Shown piece after piece: positions 18,501 to 28,186 of a stretch of DNA of 64,000 bases (the stretch's first letter is position 1; each line of letters begins with the position of its first letter). The stretch spans positions 47,090-111,089 of the forward strand of contig JAUJNX010000012.1 of NCBI GenBank assembly GCA_030447925.1, read 5' to 3'. The notes under the pieces are model-generated. The model searched no databases, was not told the origin of the DNA, and worked only from the letters and a program-made list of their open reading frames with translations. The position numbers and the translations under genes are program-made. The DNA comes from Egibacteraceae bacterium. GTDB taxonomy: Bacteria; Actinomycetota; Nitriliruptoria; Euzebyales; Egibacteraceae.

Positions 18501-18710
18501 CCGACCCAGCTCAGCTTCGCCGACCTCCAGCCGCGGGAGCGCCAGCAGCTGGACCGTGACCGCACCGCCTGGCAGACGCGGCTGGACGGCCTGGCCGGGG
18601 AGCGCGACCGCGAGGTGGCCCAGCTCGCCGCCCGCTACGCCGGCGTCCGGGAGCTGGTGTTCCCCTTCGCCGTCGTGCTCTGCGCGCCCGAGGGACAGGA
18701 GCCGGCATGA
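15522..18710 (+). CDS. drmD: SNF2-family helicase DrmD (class 1 DISARM)
   Basis: A 1062-residue SF2 ATPase. Motif I is ADDVGLGKTIEAGL (about 167-180), motif II VDEAHH (about 282), motif III LLSATPHNG, and the C-terminal helicase domain has ATDSASEGIDLQ and RIGRVDRHGQ (about 630-655). The C-terminal 350 residues are largely helical. SNF2 proteins of this architecture define class 1 DISARM, a restriction-modification-like antiphage system. The GTG start lacks a strong ribosome-binding site. The gene is preceded by a 185-bp non-coding stretch that probably holds the operon promoter. The stop overlaps drmMI (ATGA). Confidence 0.88.
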   Translation: MADQTSKARGRHLERPVLTVAPSAQSTQGPQIGELVRVRGQHWVVARVHHSSQPADELAATRSPARTLVTLASVSDDDLGEELTVLWEVEPGREVLPSTRLPDVTADRWDDPQRLGAFLDAVRWGTVASADTTTLQAPFRSGITIEEYQLEPVARALAMPRVNLLIADDVGLGKTIEAGLVAQELLLRHRARRVLVVCPAPLTRKWREELLAKFGLDFVVLDAAALRDLRRSHGLQANPFTVHPRTVISLQWLRTPRVQRLLDEVLTPQTRHAGFFDLLIVDEAHHCAPPAPRRGRGYAVDSLQTQCVRRISEHSTHRLLLSATPHNGYSESWQALLEILDPRRFARGVEPDREVVDQVVVRRLKDDLLRPDGSKRFPGRLPPRAIEVTYTPQERRAHDLLERYAAARRGAGGDRSHDLILLLLKKRLFSSPAAFARTLVAHVETLRRGRAPADHDLPEWLEDALGWDDALVDDEGGEESERVLLNRLEGGDTLDDEAAALLDQLRQWADRAAEPADSKATALVAELERICVDRGRWTDDRVIVFTEYVDTQRWLAGLLEARGLGGERLGLLYGGMDERRREHLKAAFQAAPHRDPVRILLATDSASEGIDLQRHCHRVIHYDIPFNPNRLEQRIGRVDRHGQTQPVEVAHFVGTGWEDAGTSSYRDDLEFLSRVAQKVATERRDLGSVNPVLAAAVEARMLGQVALDPLAVQAKPTTAMLHAERRLREQVQRLRTQLDGSRERLHVAPRNVRRVVDTALVLAGQPPLADLGGGEIAPPALRSGWERTVMDLADPLTGEPRPLTFDPQVSGERDDVVLAHLEHPLVAQSTRLLRSAVWGDRTPLHRVAAVRADLPGDLGGLLVAVLARLVVVGADGARLHEEVVLSGRVLPERGRSRRLELEQPRFAPLRDAVEAALEPDACRPAPDGARDRLVAEWEGLQPLLAEDVRARAREVLDRLGRTLERRAAEDVRRAEEVFVQLEATLRAALADQGPTQLSFADLQPRERQQLDRDRTAWQTRLDGLAGERDREVAQLAARYAGVRELVFPFAVVLCAPEGQEPA

Positions 18711-21700
18711 CGGGCAGGCGGCGGGGCGGCGGGGTGGGTGAGGCGGCGCGTAGGCACCACGCCTGGCTGGAGCTGCTGCAGACCGAGGGGCCCTTCCTGA
18801 CCCTGCCCGTGGTCCACCGGATCCTGCCCAACGGCCTGCCCGCGGTTCCCCGAGACCGGCGCCCCGCCGAGCTGCGCGCCCTGGTGAGCGCGATGCTGGA
18901 GCAGCGCGGCGCGGGCCGGCACGCCGTGGTGGAGAAGCTGCTGTGCGACGTCCTCGACTGGCGCGAGCACCTGCTGCTCGACACCCGGGTCCCCGCCGCC
19001 CTGGCCGAGCCCGGCGACGGCGGGGTCCTGCTGCGACCCGACTTCGCCTTTCACGTCGACGCGGCGGACGGCGAGAGCGAGCCGGACGCCGGCGAGGAGG
19101 GCGATGCCCCCGCCGTGACCACCGGGCAGGGGCCGTACCGCCTTCTCGGCATGATCGCCCCGTGGGGCGGGCACCCGCTGGAGCGGACGGCGGAGGGCGG
19201 CCGGACGGCGAGCCCCGTCGACCGCCTCGCGGTCCTGCTGCGCGCCCGCGACGTGCCGGTCGGCCTGGTCACCGACGGGCGCTGGTGGGCGCTGGTGTGG
19301 GCTCCTCGCGGCGGTGCCACCGGCGCGGCCTTCTGGGACGCGGAGCTGTTCGGCGAGGAGCCCGACAGCCTGCGCGCCCTCGTCGCCCTGCTGGAGCGGG
19401 CCCGCTTCACCGGGGTCGCCCCCACCGACACGCTGCCCGCCCTGTTCCACGAGAGCCTCGGCCGCCAGGAGGAGGTGACCGTCGAGCTCGGCAGGCAGGT
19501 GCGAGAGGCGGTCGAGCTGCTGGTCGCCACCCTCGACCGGCTCGACGCCGACAGCCGCGGGACCGTCCTGGCCGGGGTCGACGACGACGAGCTGTACGAG
19601 GGCGTCGTCGCGGTGATGATGCGCGTCGTCTTCCTGCTGTTCGCCGAGGAGCGGCGGCTGCTGCCCAGCGACAGCGACCTCTACCTGTCCGCCTACAGCG
19701 TCGGCCAGCTGGTCGACCAGCTCGAGCGCCAGGCGCAGCTGGCGGGTGAGCAGTCACTCGAGCACCGCACGGGCGCCTGGCACCGGCTGCTGGCCGTCAG
19801 CCGGGCGGTGCACGGCGGGCTGGCCCACGAGGACCTCCGGCTGCCGGCCTACGGCGGCGGGCTGTTCGACCCCGACCGGCACCCGTGGCTGGAGGGGCGC
19901 CGCGCCGGGGAGCCGCTGGGTGGGTCCCGCCCGCCCGCGGTGGACGACCGCACCGTCCTGCGGATGCTGCGCGCGGTCCAGTACGTCGAGGTCGGCGGCG
20001 AGCGGCGCCGCCTGACCTTCCGCGCCCTCGACGTGGAGCAGATCGGCTACGTCTACGAGGGGCTGCTGGAGCTGGAGGTGCGCACGGCCGAGGACGTGGT
20101 GCTGCACTTCGTGCGGTCCTCCAGGTGGCCGCGGGGCTCCGAGCCCAGCGAGGTCCCGCTCGGTGAGGCCCGCGGCTGGCTGGGTGAGGGGGTGCTACGG
20201 CTGGCGGAGCGGCTGGTCAAGCGCACCGACCGGGCCGTCGCCCGCCTGCAGCGCGACCTGCGCCGCGAGATCGAGGCGGACGAGCGCCTGGAGCTGCTGC
20301 GCGCCGTCGGCGGTGACGCGCAACTGGGCGACGTGGTGGTCGAGTTCCTGCCGGTGCTGCACCACCGCGAGCAGCGGCCCGCGGTCACGCTGCGCGGGCG
20401 GCGCTACGTCGCGCCGAGCACCCGCAGGGCGGCGACCGGCACGCACTACACGCCCCGCTGGCTCGCCGAGGAGGTGGCGGAGGGGGCGCTTGAGGCCCTG
20501 GTGTACCGGCCGGGACCGCTGGAGACGGCGGACAGGGCGCAGTGGCAGCTGCGGCCGTCGTCGGAGCTGCTCGACCTGCGCGTCGCGGACATCGCCATGG
20601 GCTCGGGCGCCTTTTTGGTGGCCGCGTGCCGGTACCTGGCGGACCGGCTCCTGGAGGCGTGGGAGGCCGAGGGCCGCGAGGAGGCGCTGCGGGTGGTGCT
20701 CGCCCGCCGGGGCGCGACGCTGGCCTCCGACGCGGAGGTCGCGGACGTGCTGCTCGACGCTCGGCGGCTGGTCGCCGAGCACTGCCTGTACGGCGTGGAC
20801 GTCAACCCGCTGGCCGTGGAGATGGCCAAGCTGTCGCTGTGGCTGGTGACCATGGACGACGAGCGCCCCTTCGGCTTCCTCGACGACCGGTTCCTGTGCG
20901 GCGACAGCCTCCTGGGCCTGGCGTCGTTCGCCCAGCTGGAGGCCCTGCATCCCGACCCGCGCGCGGGGCGGTCGGGGCAGCTGCGCGTGGACGTCACCGG
21001 CGACTGGCGCACCACGCTGGGCCTGGCGGCGGACCTGCGGCGCCGCATCACGGCTGCGCCGGTCGTGACCGTGCGGGACGTGGAGCACAAGCAGCGGTTG
21101 CTGGCACAGGCCGGCGAGCTGACCGGCCGGCTGCGGGTGGTCGCCGATGCCGTGACGGGCCGGGGCATGGTCTCGGCTGGGCTGAAGGGCGAGAAGCTGG
21201 AGGACGCCTTCTGGCACCTCGGTGTGCGCGTTGGCGGCGGCCCGCTGGAGACGGCGGCCGAGCGCCTCGCCGCCGACGTCGCCCTGCTCCAGGCGGGCCG
21301 CCCCGAGGGCGTCGAGCCCCGCCGCCCCTTCCACTGGCCCCTGGCCTTTCCCGAGGTCCTGGTCGACACCATCGACCCGGGCTTCGACGCGATCATCGGC
21401 AACCCCCCGGTCCTCGGCGGGCAGAAGGTGTCCGGCCGGCTTGGCAAGGACTACCTCGCGTGGCTGCAGCGCTGGGATGGCGGTGGCCGGAAGGGCAGCG
21501 CGGACCTGGCCGCCCGCTTCGTCCTGCGCGCCCAGCGCCTCCTCAGCGCGCGCGGCCAGCTCGGTTACATCACGACGAACACGCTGGTCCAGGGGGACAC
21601 GCACGAGGTCGGGCTGGCTCAGGCGGTGGAGCGCGGCCTGCACATCCGCCGCGGCCGGTCGAGCCACCCGTGGCCCAGCGCCAGCGCGAACCTGGAGATC

Positions 21701-22744
21701 GTGGAGGTGTGGGCGAGCCGCGCACCGCTCGCCGCGAACGCCTCCCGCTGGCTGGACGGCGAGGAGGTCCCATCGATCGGCTCCGACCTGGAACCGGTCG
21801 GCCGCGTTTCCGGTCGCCCCCAGCCACTCGCCGAGAACGAAGACATTGCCTTCATCGGCTCTTACGTCCTGGGGCTCGGTTTCGTACTGTCGCGCGAGCG
21901 GGCCGACGAGCTGCTCCGCCGGAACCGGCGCAACGCCGACGCGCTCCAGTCCTACGCGATGGGGCAGGATCTCAACCAGCGCCCTGACACCTCCGCCAGC
22001 CGCTGGGTCATCAACTTCCGCGACTGGCCTCTGGAACGTGCTGAGCAATACCCAGATCTCATTGCCATCGTTCGCGAGCTTGTGAGGCCTGAGCGCGATC
22101 TCAACAAACGGTCACAGCGAAGGAACCGGTGGTGGATGTTCGCGGAGCGCGCACCCGATCTCTATCGCGCCATCCGGCCGCTCGACCACGTGCTGGCGCT
22201 GTCGCGGGTCAGCAATGCGGTAGTGCCGGTGCGGGTGCCGACCGGGCCGGTGTTCTCGGAGGCGACCGTCGTCTTTGCGCTGGAGGACTTCGCCAGCCTG
22301 GCCGTGCTGTCGTCGAACGTGCACAGCACCTGGGTGATCCGCTACACCTCGACCATGCGGACCGACATCCGCTACGCGCCCTCCGACGCCTTCCTCACCC
22401 TTCCGCGTCCAACGCCCACTCTACATCTGGAGAAGCTCGGGGAGCGGCTGGACGGCGAGCGGCGGGAGCTGATGCTGGGGCGGGCGTGGGGGCTCACCAC
22501 CACGTACAACCACGTGCACGACCCCGCGGAGCGGGACCCCGCCGTCGTCGCGCTGCGGGACCTGCACGCCGAGATCGACCACGCGGTGCTCGACGCCTAC
22601 GGGTGGGGGGACCTGGACCCCGAGATCGGGCACCACCCGACCAAGATCGGCATCCGGTGGACGTTCAGCCCGCAGGCCCGCTTCGAACTGCTCGACCGGT
22701 TGCTGGAGGAGAACCACCGCCGCGCCGGCACCGCCCCCCGCTAA
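18707..22744 (+). CDS. drmMI: Adenine-specific DNA methyltransferase DrmMI (class 1 DISARM)
   Basis: A 1345-residue N6-adenine methyltransferase with a long N-terminal region. The SAM-binding motif DIAMGSGAFLVAA is at about residue 627, the N12-class motif ...DVNPLAVEMAKLSLWLVTMD follows near 700, and the catalytic NPPV (IIGNPPVLGGQK) is near 899. Length and order are as in the large methylases of type IIG and DISARM systems. In DISARM it marks host DNA so that the helicase-nuclease genes spare it. An 82-bp gap before the next gene holds two CTAAAGTCG repeats. Confidence 0.88.
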   Translation: MTGRRRGGGVGEAARRHHAWLELLQTEGPFLTLPVVHRILPNGLPAVPRDRRPAELRALVSAMLEQRGAGRHAVVEKLLCDVLDWREHLLLDTRVPAALAEPGDGGVLLRPDFAFHVDAADGESEPDAGEEGDAPAVTTGQGPYRLLGMIAPWGGHPLERTAEGGRTASPVDRLAVLLRARDVPVGLVTDGRWWALVWAPRGGATGAAFWDAELFGEEPDSLRALVALLERARFTGVAPTDTLPALFHESLGRQEEVTVELGRQVREAVELLVATLDRLDADSRGTVLAGVDDDELYEGVVAVMMRVVFLLFAEERRLLPSDSDLYLSAYSVGQLVDQLERQAQLAGEQSLEHRTGAWHRLLAVSRAVHGGLAHEDLRLPAYGGGLFDPDRHPWLEGRRAGEPLGGSRPPAVDDRTVLRMLRAVQYVEVGGERRRLTFRALDVEQIGYVYEGLLELEVRTAEDVVLHFVRSSRWPRGSEPSEVPLGEARGWLGEGVLRLAERLVKRTDRAVARLQRDLRREIEADERLELLRAVGGDAQLGDVVVEFLPVLHHREQRPAVTLRGRRYVAPSTRRAATGTHYTPRWLAEEVAEGALEALVYRPGPLETADRAQWQLRPSSELLDLRVADIAMGSGAFLVAACRYLADRLLEAWEAEGREEALRVVLARRGATLASDAEVADVLLDARRLVAEHCLYGVDVNPLAVEMAKLSLWLVTMDDERPFGFLDDRFLCGDSLLGLASFAQLEALHPDPRAGRSGQLRVDVTGDWRTTLGLAADLRRRITAAPVVTVRDVEHKQRLLAQAGELTGRLRVVADAVTGRGMVSAGLKGEKLEDAFWHLGVRVGGGPLETAAERLAADVALLQAGRPEGVEPRRPFHWPLAFPEVLVDTIDPGFDAIIGNPPVLGGQKVSGRLGKDYLAWLQRWDGGGRKGSADLAARFVLRAQRLLSARGQLGYITTNTLVQGDTHEVGLAQAVERGLHIRRGRSSHPWPSASANLEIVEVWASRAPLAANASRWLDGEEVPSIGSDLEPVGRVSGRPQPLAENEDIAFIGSYVLGLGFVLSRERADELLRRNRRNADALQSYAMGQDLNQRPDTSASRWVINFRDWPLERAEQYPDLIAIVRELVRPERDLNKRSQRRNRWWMFAERAPDLYRAIRPLDHVLALSRVSNAVVPVRVPTGPVFSEATVVFALEDFASLAVLSSNVHSTWVIRYTSTMRTDIRYAPSDAFLTLPRPTPTLHLEKLGERLDGERRELMLGRAWGLTTTYNHVHDPAERDPAVVALRDLHAEIDHAVLDAYGWGDLDPEIGHHPTKIGIRWTFSPQARFELLDRLLEENHRRAGTAPR

Positions 22745-22826
22745 AGTCGAACACCTGCCGCAATGGGGCCGCCCTGTTGTACTTTACCGGCCACCTAAAG
22801 TCGTACGCGTGGTGTCCGGAGGTCGC

Positions 22827-24638
22827 GTGTCAACTTTCCCGCCGATCGCTGACCTCGTGGAGGCGCGTGCCCAGCTCCGGCAGGCGGTCGACGAGGTCCT
22901 GCGCCAGCTTCGCAACGGCACCCTGCCCGACGCCGTCGAGCGGGAGCGGATCGACCTGAAGGAGGAGGCCGGCCGGCGCGGCGTGGGCGGGTTGCTCCTG
23001 CCTGGCTCGCCGCACAACCTCGCGGCTGCCGACCAGCTGGCGAACGAGGTGGCCTGCCTCGCCAACACGCCGGGAGGAGGCGCGCTGCTGGTCGGCGTCG
23101 AGAACGCGACCGGCGCCCTGCTCGGTGCCGTCCTGGACGAGGAGTGGCTCCGGCACCGGATCTACGAGCGCGTGGACCTCGCCCCCGCCGTGGAGCCGAT
23201 CACGATCGACGGCGTCCGGCTGCTGGCAATCTACGTGGCCGAGGCGCGGGAGCCGGTCGAGGGGACCGACGGCAAGCTGCGCTGGCGCACGGGCGGCCAC
23301 TGCGAGCCGGTGGATCGGGCCGAGTGGTGGCTCCATCGCCAGAACAGCGCGGGTCACGACGACATGGCGGCCACCAGCACCCGCACGCTGGCGGATGTCG
23401 CACCGGCGTCGTTACAGATCGCCCGCCGCTACCTCCAGGAGGAGGCCGGACCGGAGGACGCCGAGCTGGTCCTCGCTGGCGATGCGGACCTGCTGAGCCG
23501 GCTCGGCGTGCGACGCCCGGACGGCCGGCTCACCCGGGCGGGAACGCTGATGTTCTGCCCCGCCGACCGCACCTACCTGTCCCTCAGCATCTGGGACGTC
23601 GAGGGTGGTGACGTCCTGCTCGCACCGCCCGATCTCTCAGGCCTGAGCCTGATCGAGCAGATCGCCGCAGTGGAGGCGCGCCTGGACACCGCCAACACCG
23701 CCGTGACCCTGCGGAACGGGTTCGCGGAGTTCGGGGTGCGACGGCTGCCCCCGCCCGCCGTCCGCGAGGCGGTGCTCAACGCGGTCGCGCATCGCGACTG
23801 GCTGCAGCCTGATCCCGTCACCCTCACGTTCGTGCAGGCCGACTCCGCCCTCCAGGTCGTCAGCCCGGGCGGCTTCGTCGGAGGCGTGATGGCGGGCAAC
23901 GTGCTGACCCAGCGCTACGCGCGCTACCCGGCGCTCGCCGACCTCCTCCGGGCGATGCGGATGGTGGAGAAGCAGGGGATGGGCGTCGACCGCATGTACC
24001 GCGAGATGATCGCCCTCGGGCACCGGCCGCCCGTCATCGTCGAGGACCCTGGTCCACGCCTGCGGGTTCGCCTCGCCGGCGGGGACCCTGTCGTGCCGGT
24101 CATGAACCTCCTGGGGGCGATCCAGCCCGCGGTCCGGCGCCGGGACGTCCGCATGGCGCTCATCGTCTACACCTTGCTGCACGAGCCGTTCGTCGTCCCT
24201 GAACAGCTCGCGGCGGTCCTGCAGCGCTCGGCGGCCGAGGCCGCTGACGCCCTGGAGGCCGCCGCCGAGTGCCGGGTCGGGGATCAGCCGCTGCTCACGC
24301 ATTTCAAGGACGTGTGGATCCTGTCCCAGGCCGCTCTGGCCCTGGTCGACGCCGAGCGGGACCGGCCGCTGCTCAGGAGACGCGGTGTGCTGACCTACCG
24401 CCGGCCTGATAGCGCCGAGCAGGTCGCCCGGCGATGGTTCACAGTCCACGACCGCTTCACGACCGGCGACCACGCGGTGCTGACGGGGCTCACGAAGGCC
24501 GGGGCGCTGCGTCAGCTCGAGCGGCTCACGGAGGACGGGCTGCTCCGGAGGGGGCCAGAAATGGGCCGCAACGCGCACTTCGTCGCCGGGCCGGGGCTGG
24601 CCCCGCGAGTTCTCGCCGACCGGTCGGAGACGGCGTGA
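22827..24638 (+). CDS. Schlafen AlbA_2-domain ATPase-like regulator inside the DISARM locus
   Basis: A 603-residue protein. The AlbA_2 domain covers about residues 30-170, with the signature RIDLKEEAG, NEVACLANTPGGGALLVGVEN and a DGKLRWRTGG motif. A HATPase_c_4-like domain follows near 290-400 (REAVLNAVAHRDW, QGMGVDRMYREM). The C-terminus may carry winged helices. Such proteins are usually called transcriptional regulators or RecG-like and are common beside defence genes. It is not a core DISARM gene, but it sits between drmMI and drmA and its stop overlaps the drmA start (GTGA), so it is probably expressed with them. The GTG at 22827 follows GGAGG closely. GTG 22809 is an alternative. Confidence 0.82.
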   Translation: MSTFPPIADLVEARAQLRQAVDEVLRQLRNGTLPDAVERERIDLKEEAGRRGVGGLLLPGSPHNLAAADQLANEVACLANTPGGGALLVGVENATGALLGAVLDEEWLRHRIYERVDLAPAVEPITIDGVRLLAIYVAEAREPVEGTDGKLRWRTGGHCEPVDRAEWWLHRQNSAGHDDMAATSTRTLADVAPASLQIARRYLQEEAGPEDAELVLAGDADLLSRLGVRRPDGRLTRAGTLMFCPADRTYLSLSIWDVEGGDVLLAPPDLSGLSLIEQIAAVEARLDTANTAVTLRNGFAEFGVRRLPPPAVREAVLNAVAHRDWLQPDPVTLTFVQADSALQVVSPGGFVGGVMAGNVLTQRYARYPALADLLRAMRMVEKQGMGVDRMYREMIALGHRPPVIVEDPGPRLRVRLAGGDPVVPVMNLLGAIQPAVRRRDVRMALIVYTLLHEPFVVPEQLAAVLQRSAAEAADALEAAAECRVGDQPLLTHFKDVWILSQAALALVDAERDRPLLRRRGVLTYRRPDSAEQVARRWFTVHDRFTTGDHAVLTGLTKAGALRQLERLTEDGLLRRGPEMGRNAHFVAGPGLAPRVLADRSETA

Positions 24639-27600
24639 CGTCCACGTCCTACCAGGTCCGGGCGGAGCTGGAGAGCCTGCTGGAGCGCGACCTCCTGGGC
24701 CCGTGGGACGGGCCCGACGAGGAGCTGCAGCCCGGCGCCTCCCCCGCCGAGCGGTACCTGCTGGGGCGGCTCGTCCCGGTGCGGGAGCAGGCGCCTCCGG
24801 TGGCGGGGGGCTCGACGACCGACCCGTCGCTCGCGGACCGGGAGGTGGCGCAGGCCGGCGATCTCGATGACACCGAGGTCGAGCCCGAGGCGGCCGTGCG
24901 GGCCGGGAGCATGGCGTCGGCCTCGCTCGGGCTGTCGTTCTGGGTGCCCGAGGAGATCGAGGAGGTCAGCGTCGATGCCCGCTGGGGCCGGTACGAGCGG
25001 GTGCCCTCGGCGGTGCACGAGACACCCCAGGGCCGGCCTGCCACGGTGTGGAAGCGGGTCCCCGCGGGCGGGGAGGTCGATGTGGAGCTCGGGGAGGAGC
25101 GCGACGCCGTGCTCCGGCCCGACGCGCAGTACGACCGGGTGGAGCTGCGCGTCGCGGTCCGGCACCGCGGGCGACGGCGGGTGGTCGAGCTCGCCCTCGT
25201 GAACGCCCAGGCGGCGCCGGCCAGCACGCCCGACACCGCGAGGCTGTACCAGGTCCGGCTCACCGTCACCGCCCTCGACGGCGCGCGGGCGATCTTCCTC
25301 GGCCACAACGACCCGCAGCTGAGCGAGCCGCCGAGCGGCAACGACGACGAGCGGCGCCACCTCGCCCTCCTCCACCGGGAACGGCGCGAGTTCGCGCACG
25401 GCCGCCAGTGCGCGGTCGACGCCGATGTCCGGCCGGGTGACACGCGCGCCTGGCGGCTGACGACCACCAGCTTCCCCGCCGCCGAGGTCCCGCTCGTCGT
25501 CCCCGCCGACACCCGCACCATGCCCGGGGTCGTCCTCGATATGGCGCGGCTGGGCAGCCCGGAGCTGGCCCGCGACGACCTGGTTCGGTCGCTCCGGCCG
25601 CTCGTCACCGGCTACCGGACCTGGCTGGACCAGCAGGAACCGCGCCTCCGCGACGACCCCGAGGTCGCCGCCTACGAACCGGCGGGGCAGCTCGCCCTGA
25701 GCGCGGCGCGCGACCTCGCCGACCGGCTCGAACGCGCCATCGACCTGCTGCGCGACGACGGCCGGGCCCGGGAGGCCTTCCGCTTCGCCAACCAGGCGAT
25801 GGCCCTCCAGCGCGTCCGCAGCGAGCTGGTCCGCGCACGCCTGGCCCAGCCGGACGCAGCCGTCGGCGACCTGCTCCAGCGGCTCGACGTCCCCCGCACC
25901 CGGAGCTGGCGTCCCTTCCAGCTGGCGTTCGTCCTGCTCTGTCTCCCCGGGCTCACCGACCCGGCACACCAGGACGCGCACCGGGCTCCCGACGACGCCC
26001 AGGTGCAGCTGCTGTTCTTCCCCACCGGCGGCGGCAAGACCGAGGCGTACCTCGGCCTCATCGCCTACACCCTGGCCGTCCGCCGGCTCCAGGGCGTCGT
26101 CGGCGCGGGCGACGAGGCGCGCGACGGCACGGACGGGGTCGCGGCGATCATGCGCTACACCCTGCGGCTGCTGACCGCGCAGCAGTTCCAGCGCGCCGCC
26201 GCGCTGATCTGCGCCTGCGAGCACCTCCGCCAGGAGCGGCTCGCCAACGGCGACGGGCGCTGGGGGTCCCGGCCGTTCCGCCTGGGCCTGTGGGTGGGCA
26301 GCTCCGTCACGCCGAACTCCTACGAGGAGGCCAAGCGCCAGGTCACCGACGCCCAGGGGCAGGACGCAGCGCTCGGTGGCCCGCTGCAGCTGGCCGCCTG
26401 CCCCTGGTGCGGCTCGCGCCTAGCCGGCAAGGACCTGTCGACCCGTGACCTCCTGCGCCGGGTTCTGCTGCACTGCAGCGACCCGACCGGCGAGTGCCCG
26501 TTCAGCAAGCGGCGCTCACCCGACGAGGGGCTGCCGGTCCTCACCGTCGACGAGGAGATCTACCGCCTCACCCCCGCGCTGGTGATCGCCACGGTCGACA
26601 AGTTCGCCCAGCTCCCGTGGAAGGCCGCGACGTCCACCCTGTTCGGGCTGGTCGACCAGCGCTGCCAGCGGCACGGCTGGAAGAGCCCCGACTTCGATGG
26701 CTTCTGCAAGAGCCACCACCCGCGGGCCGGCGGGCTACCGATGGCCAAGCCCGAGCCCGCCCTCCGCCTCCGCCCGCCGGACCTGGTCATCCAGGACGAG
26801 CTGCACCTCATCAGCGACGCGCTCGGGTCCCTCGTCGGCCTGTTCGAGACGGTCGTCGACCGCTTGTGCTCCCGCACCACCGACGGCCGCGTCGTACGGC
26901 CCGTGCTCGTGGCCTCGACGGCCACGGTCCGGCGGGCCCGCGACCAGGTCCAGCAGGTCTTCGCGCGCGACCTCGCGGTCTTCCCACCCCAGGTGGTGGA
27001 CGCCGGCGAGACGTTCTTCTCGACGACGGTCCCCCCGACGCCCGAGACGCCGGGACGGCGCTACCGCGGGATCTGCGCACCGGGTGAGCGCCTGAAGTCC
27101 GTCGAGATCCGCGTCGTCACCGCGGTCCTCGAGCACGCGCAGTACCTGTTCGACCGGCACGGCGAGGCCGCCGACCCCTACATGACCGTCGTCGACTACT
27201 TCACGTCGACGCGGGAGCTGGCGGGAATGCGCCGTCTCGTGGACGACGACGTCACCGACCGCCTGGGGAGCCGGCAGGTCCGCACTCGCCGCAAGCGGCC
27301 GACCGTGAGCGAGCTGACCAGCCGCATGCCGAGCAGCCGCATCGGTATGACGCTGGCGGACCTTGACCGCCCGTTCGACCCGGCGGTGTCCTCGACCGCC
27401 GCGCTCGAGGCGTTCAAGAAGGACCCGCAGGCGGCGAGGGAGCGAATCGAGGGCTACGTCCCGCCCCTGGACGTCCTGCTCGCCACGAGCATGCTGCAGG
27501 TCGGCGTCGACGTGCCGCGGCTGGGCCTGATGGTCGTGACCGGCCAGCCCAAGAACACCGCGGAGTACATCCAGGCGACCTCGCGCGTCGGTCGCGATGC

Positions 27601-28186
27601 CAAGCGCCCGGGACTGGTCCTGACCATCTTCCAGTGGACCCGGCCCCGAGACCTCGCGCACTACGAGGGCTTCGCGTACGGCCACGCGACGTTCGGCATG
27701 CGCGTCGAGGGTCTGACGACCACGCCGTTCAGCGAGCGCGCCCTCGACCGCGGGCTGTCGGCGGTCGTCGTGGCAGCCGTGCGCCAGGCATCGATGGACA
27801 CGCTGCCCAACACCGCCGCGCACACCGCACCCCTCACGGGCCCGTTCGCGGCCGACCTCGTGCGCGACATCCGTGACCGCGCGGCGGCCGTGCTCCATGA
27901 CAAGGAGGCCGCGGACGCCGTGGGCAAGGAGGTCCAGCACCGGCTGGACCGCTGGCACCACCGGCGGTCGACGCTGCCGACCGGGCAGCTCGGCTACCAG
28001 GAGGCGGCCGACGTCGAGGGTCTCCTCCGCGACCCCGGAGAGGGCGCGTGGGACCTGTGGTCCACACCGCGCAGCCTCCGCGAGGTCGAGCCCGACATCG
28101 TCCTGCAGCTGCAGCGCCGCGACCCCAGCCAGGACGAGGCGCCCGAGTGGGAGTACGTCGAGGAAGCCGCGAGGGAGGCGCCGTGA
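24635..28186 (+). CDS. drmA: Helicase DrmA (DISARM)
   Basis: A 1183-residue SF2 helicase. Walker A is FFPTGGGKTEAYLGL at about 456-470, motif II QDELHLI at about 718, a Cys cluster (CPWCGSRL...C...ECPF) near 588-625, and the C-terminal motif V/VI is GVDVPRLGLM...QATSRVGRD near 955-985. This matches DrmA, which acts with DrmB as the core of DISARM on incoming phage DNA. The GTG start overlaps the AlbA_2 gene, and the open frame extending upstream to 24434 is an out-of-gene extension. The stop overlaps drmB (GTGA). Confidence 0.9.
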   Translation: MTSTSYQVRAELESLLERDLLGPWDGPDEELQPGASPAERYLLGRLVPVREQAPPVAGGSTTDPSLADREVAQAGDLDDTEVEPEAAVRAGSMASASLGLSFWVPEEIEEVSVDARWGRYERVPSAVHETPQGRPATVWKRVPAGGEVDVELGEERDAVLRPDAQYDRVELRVAVRHRGRRRVVELALVNAQAAPASTPDTARLYQVRLTVTALDGARAIFLGHNDPQLSEPPSGNDDERRHLALLHRERREFAHGRQCAVDADVRPGDTRAWRLTTTSFPAAEVPLVVPADTRTMPGVVLDMARLGSPELARDDLVRSLRPLVTGYRTWLDQQEPRLRDDPEVAAYEPAGQLALSAARDLADRLERAIDLLRDDGRAREAFRFANQAMALQRVRSELVRARLAQPDAAVGDLLQRLDVPRTRSWRPFQLAFVLLCLPGLTDPAHQDAHRAPDDAQVQLLFFPTGGGKTEAYLGLIAYTLAVRRLQGVVGAGDEARDGTDGVAAIMRYTLRLLTAQQFQRAAALICACEHLRQERLANGDGRWGSRPFRLGLWVGSSVTPNSYEEAKRQVTDAQGQDAALGGPLQLAACPWCGSRLAGKDLSTRDLLRRVLLHCSDPTGECPFSKRRSPDEGLPVLTVDEEIYRLTPALVIATVDKFAQLPWKAATSTLFGLVDQRCQRHGWKSPDFDGFCKSHHPRAGGLPMAKPEPALRLRPPDLVIQDELHLISDALGSLVGLFETVVDRLCSRTTDGRVVRPVLVASTATVRRARDQVQQVFARDLAVFPPQVVDAGETFFSTTVPPTPETPGRRYRGICAPGERLKSVEIRVVTAVLEHAQYLFDRHGEAADPYMTVVDYFTSTRELAGMRRLVDDDVTDRLGSRQVRTRRKRPTVSELTSRMPSSRIGMTLADLDRPFDPAVSSTAALEAFKKDPQAARERIEGYVPPLDVLLATSMLQVGVDVPRLGLMVVTGQPKNTAEYIQATSRVGRDAKRPGLVLTIFQWTRPRDLAHYEGFAYGHATFGMRVEGLTTTPFSERALDRGLSAVVVAAVRQASMDTLPNTAAHTAPLTGPFAADLVRDIRDRAAAVLHDKEAADAVGKEVQHRLDRWHHRRSTLPTGQLGYQEAADVEGLLRDPGEGAWDLWSTPRSLREVEPDIVLQLQRRDPSQDEAPEWEYVEEAAREAP

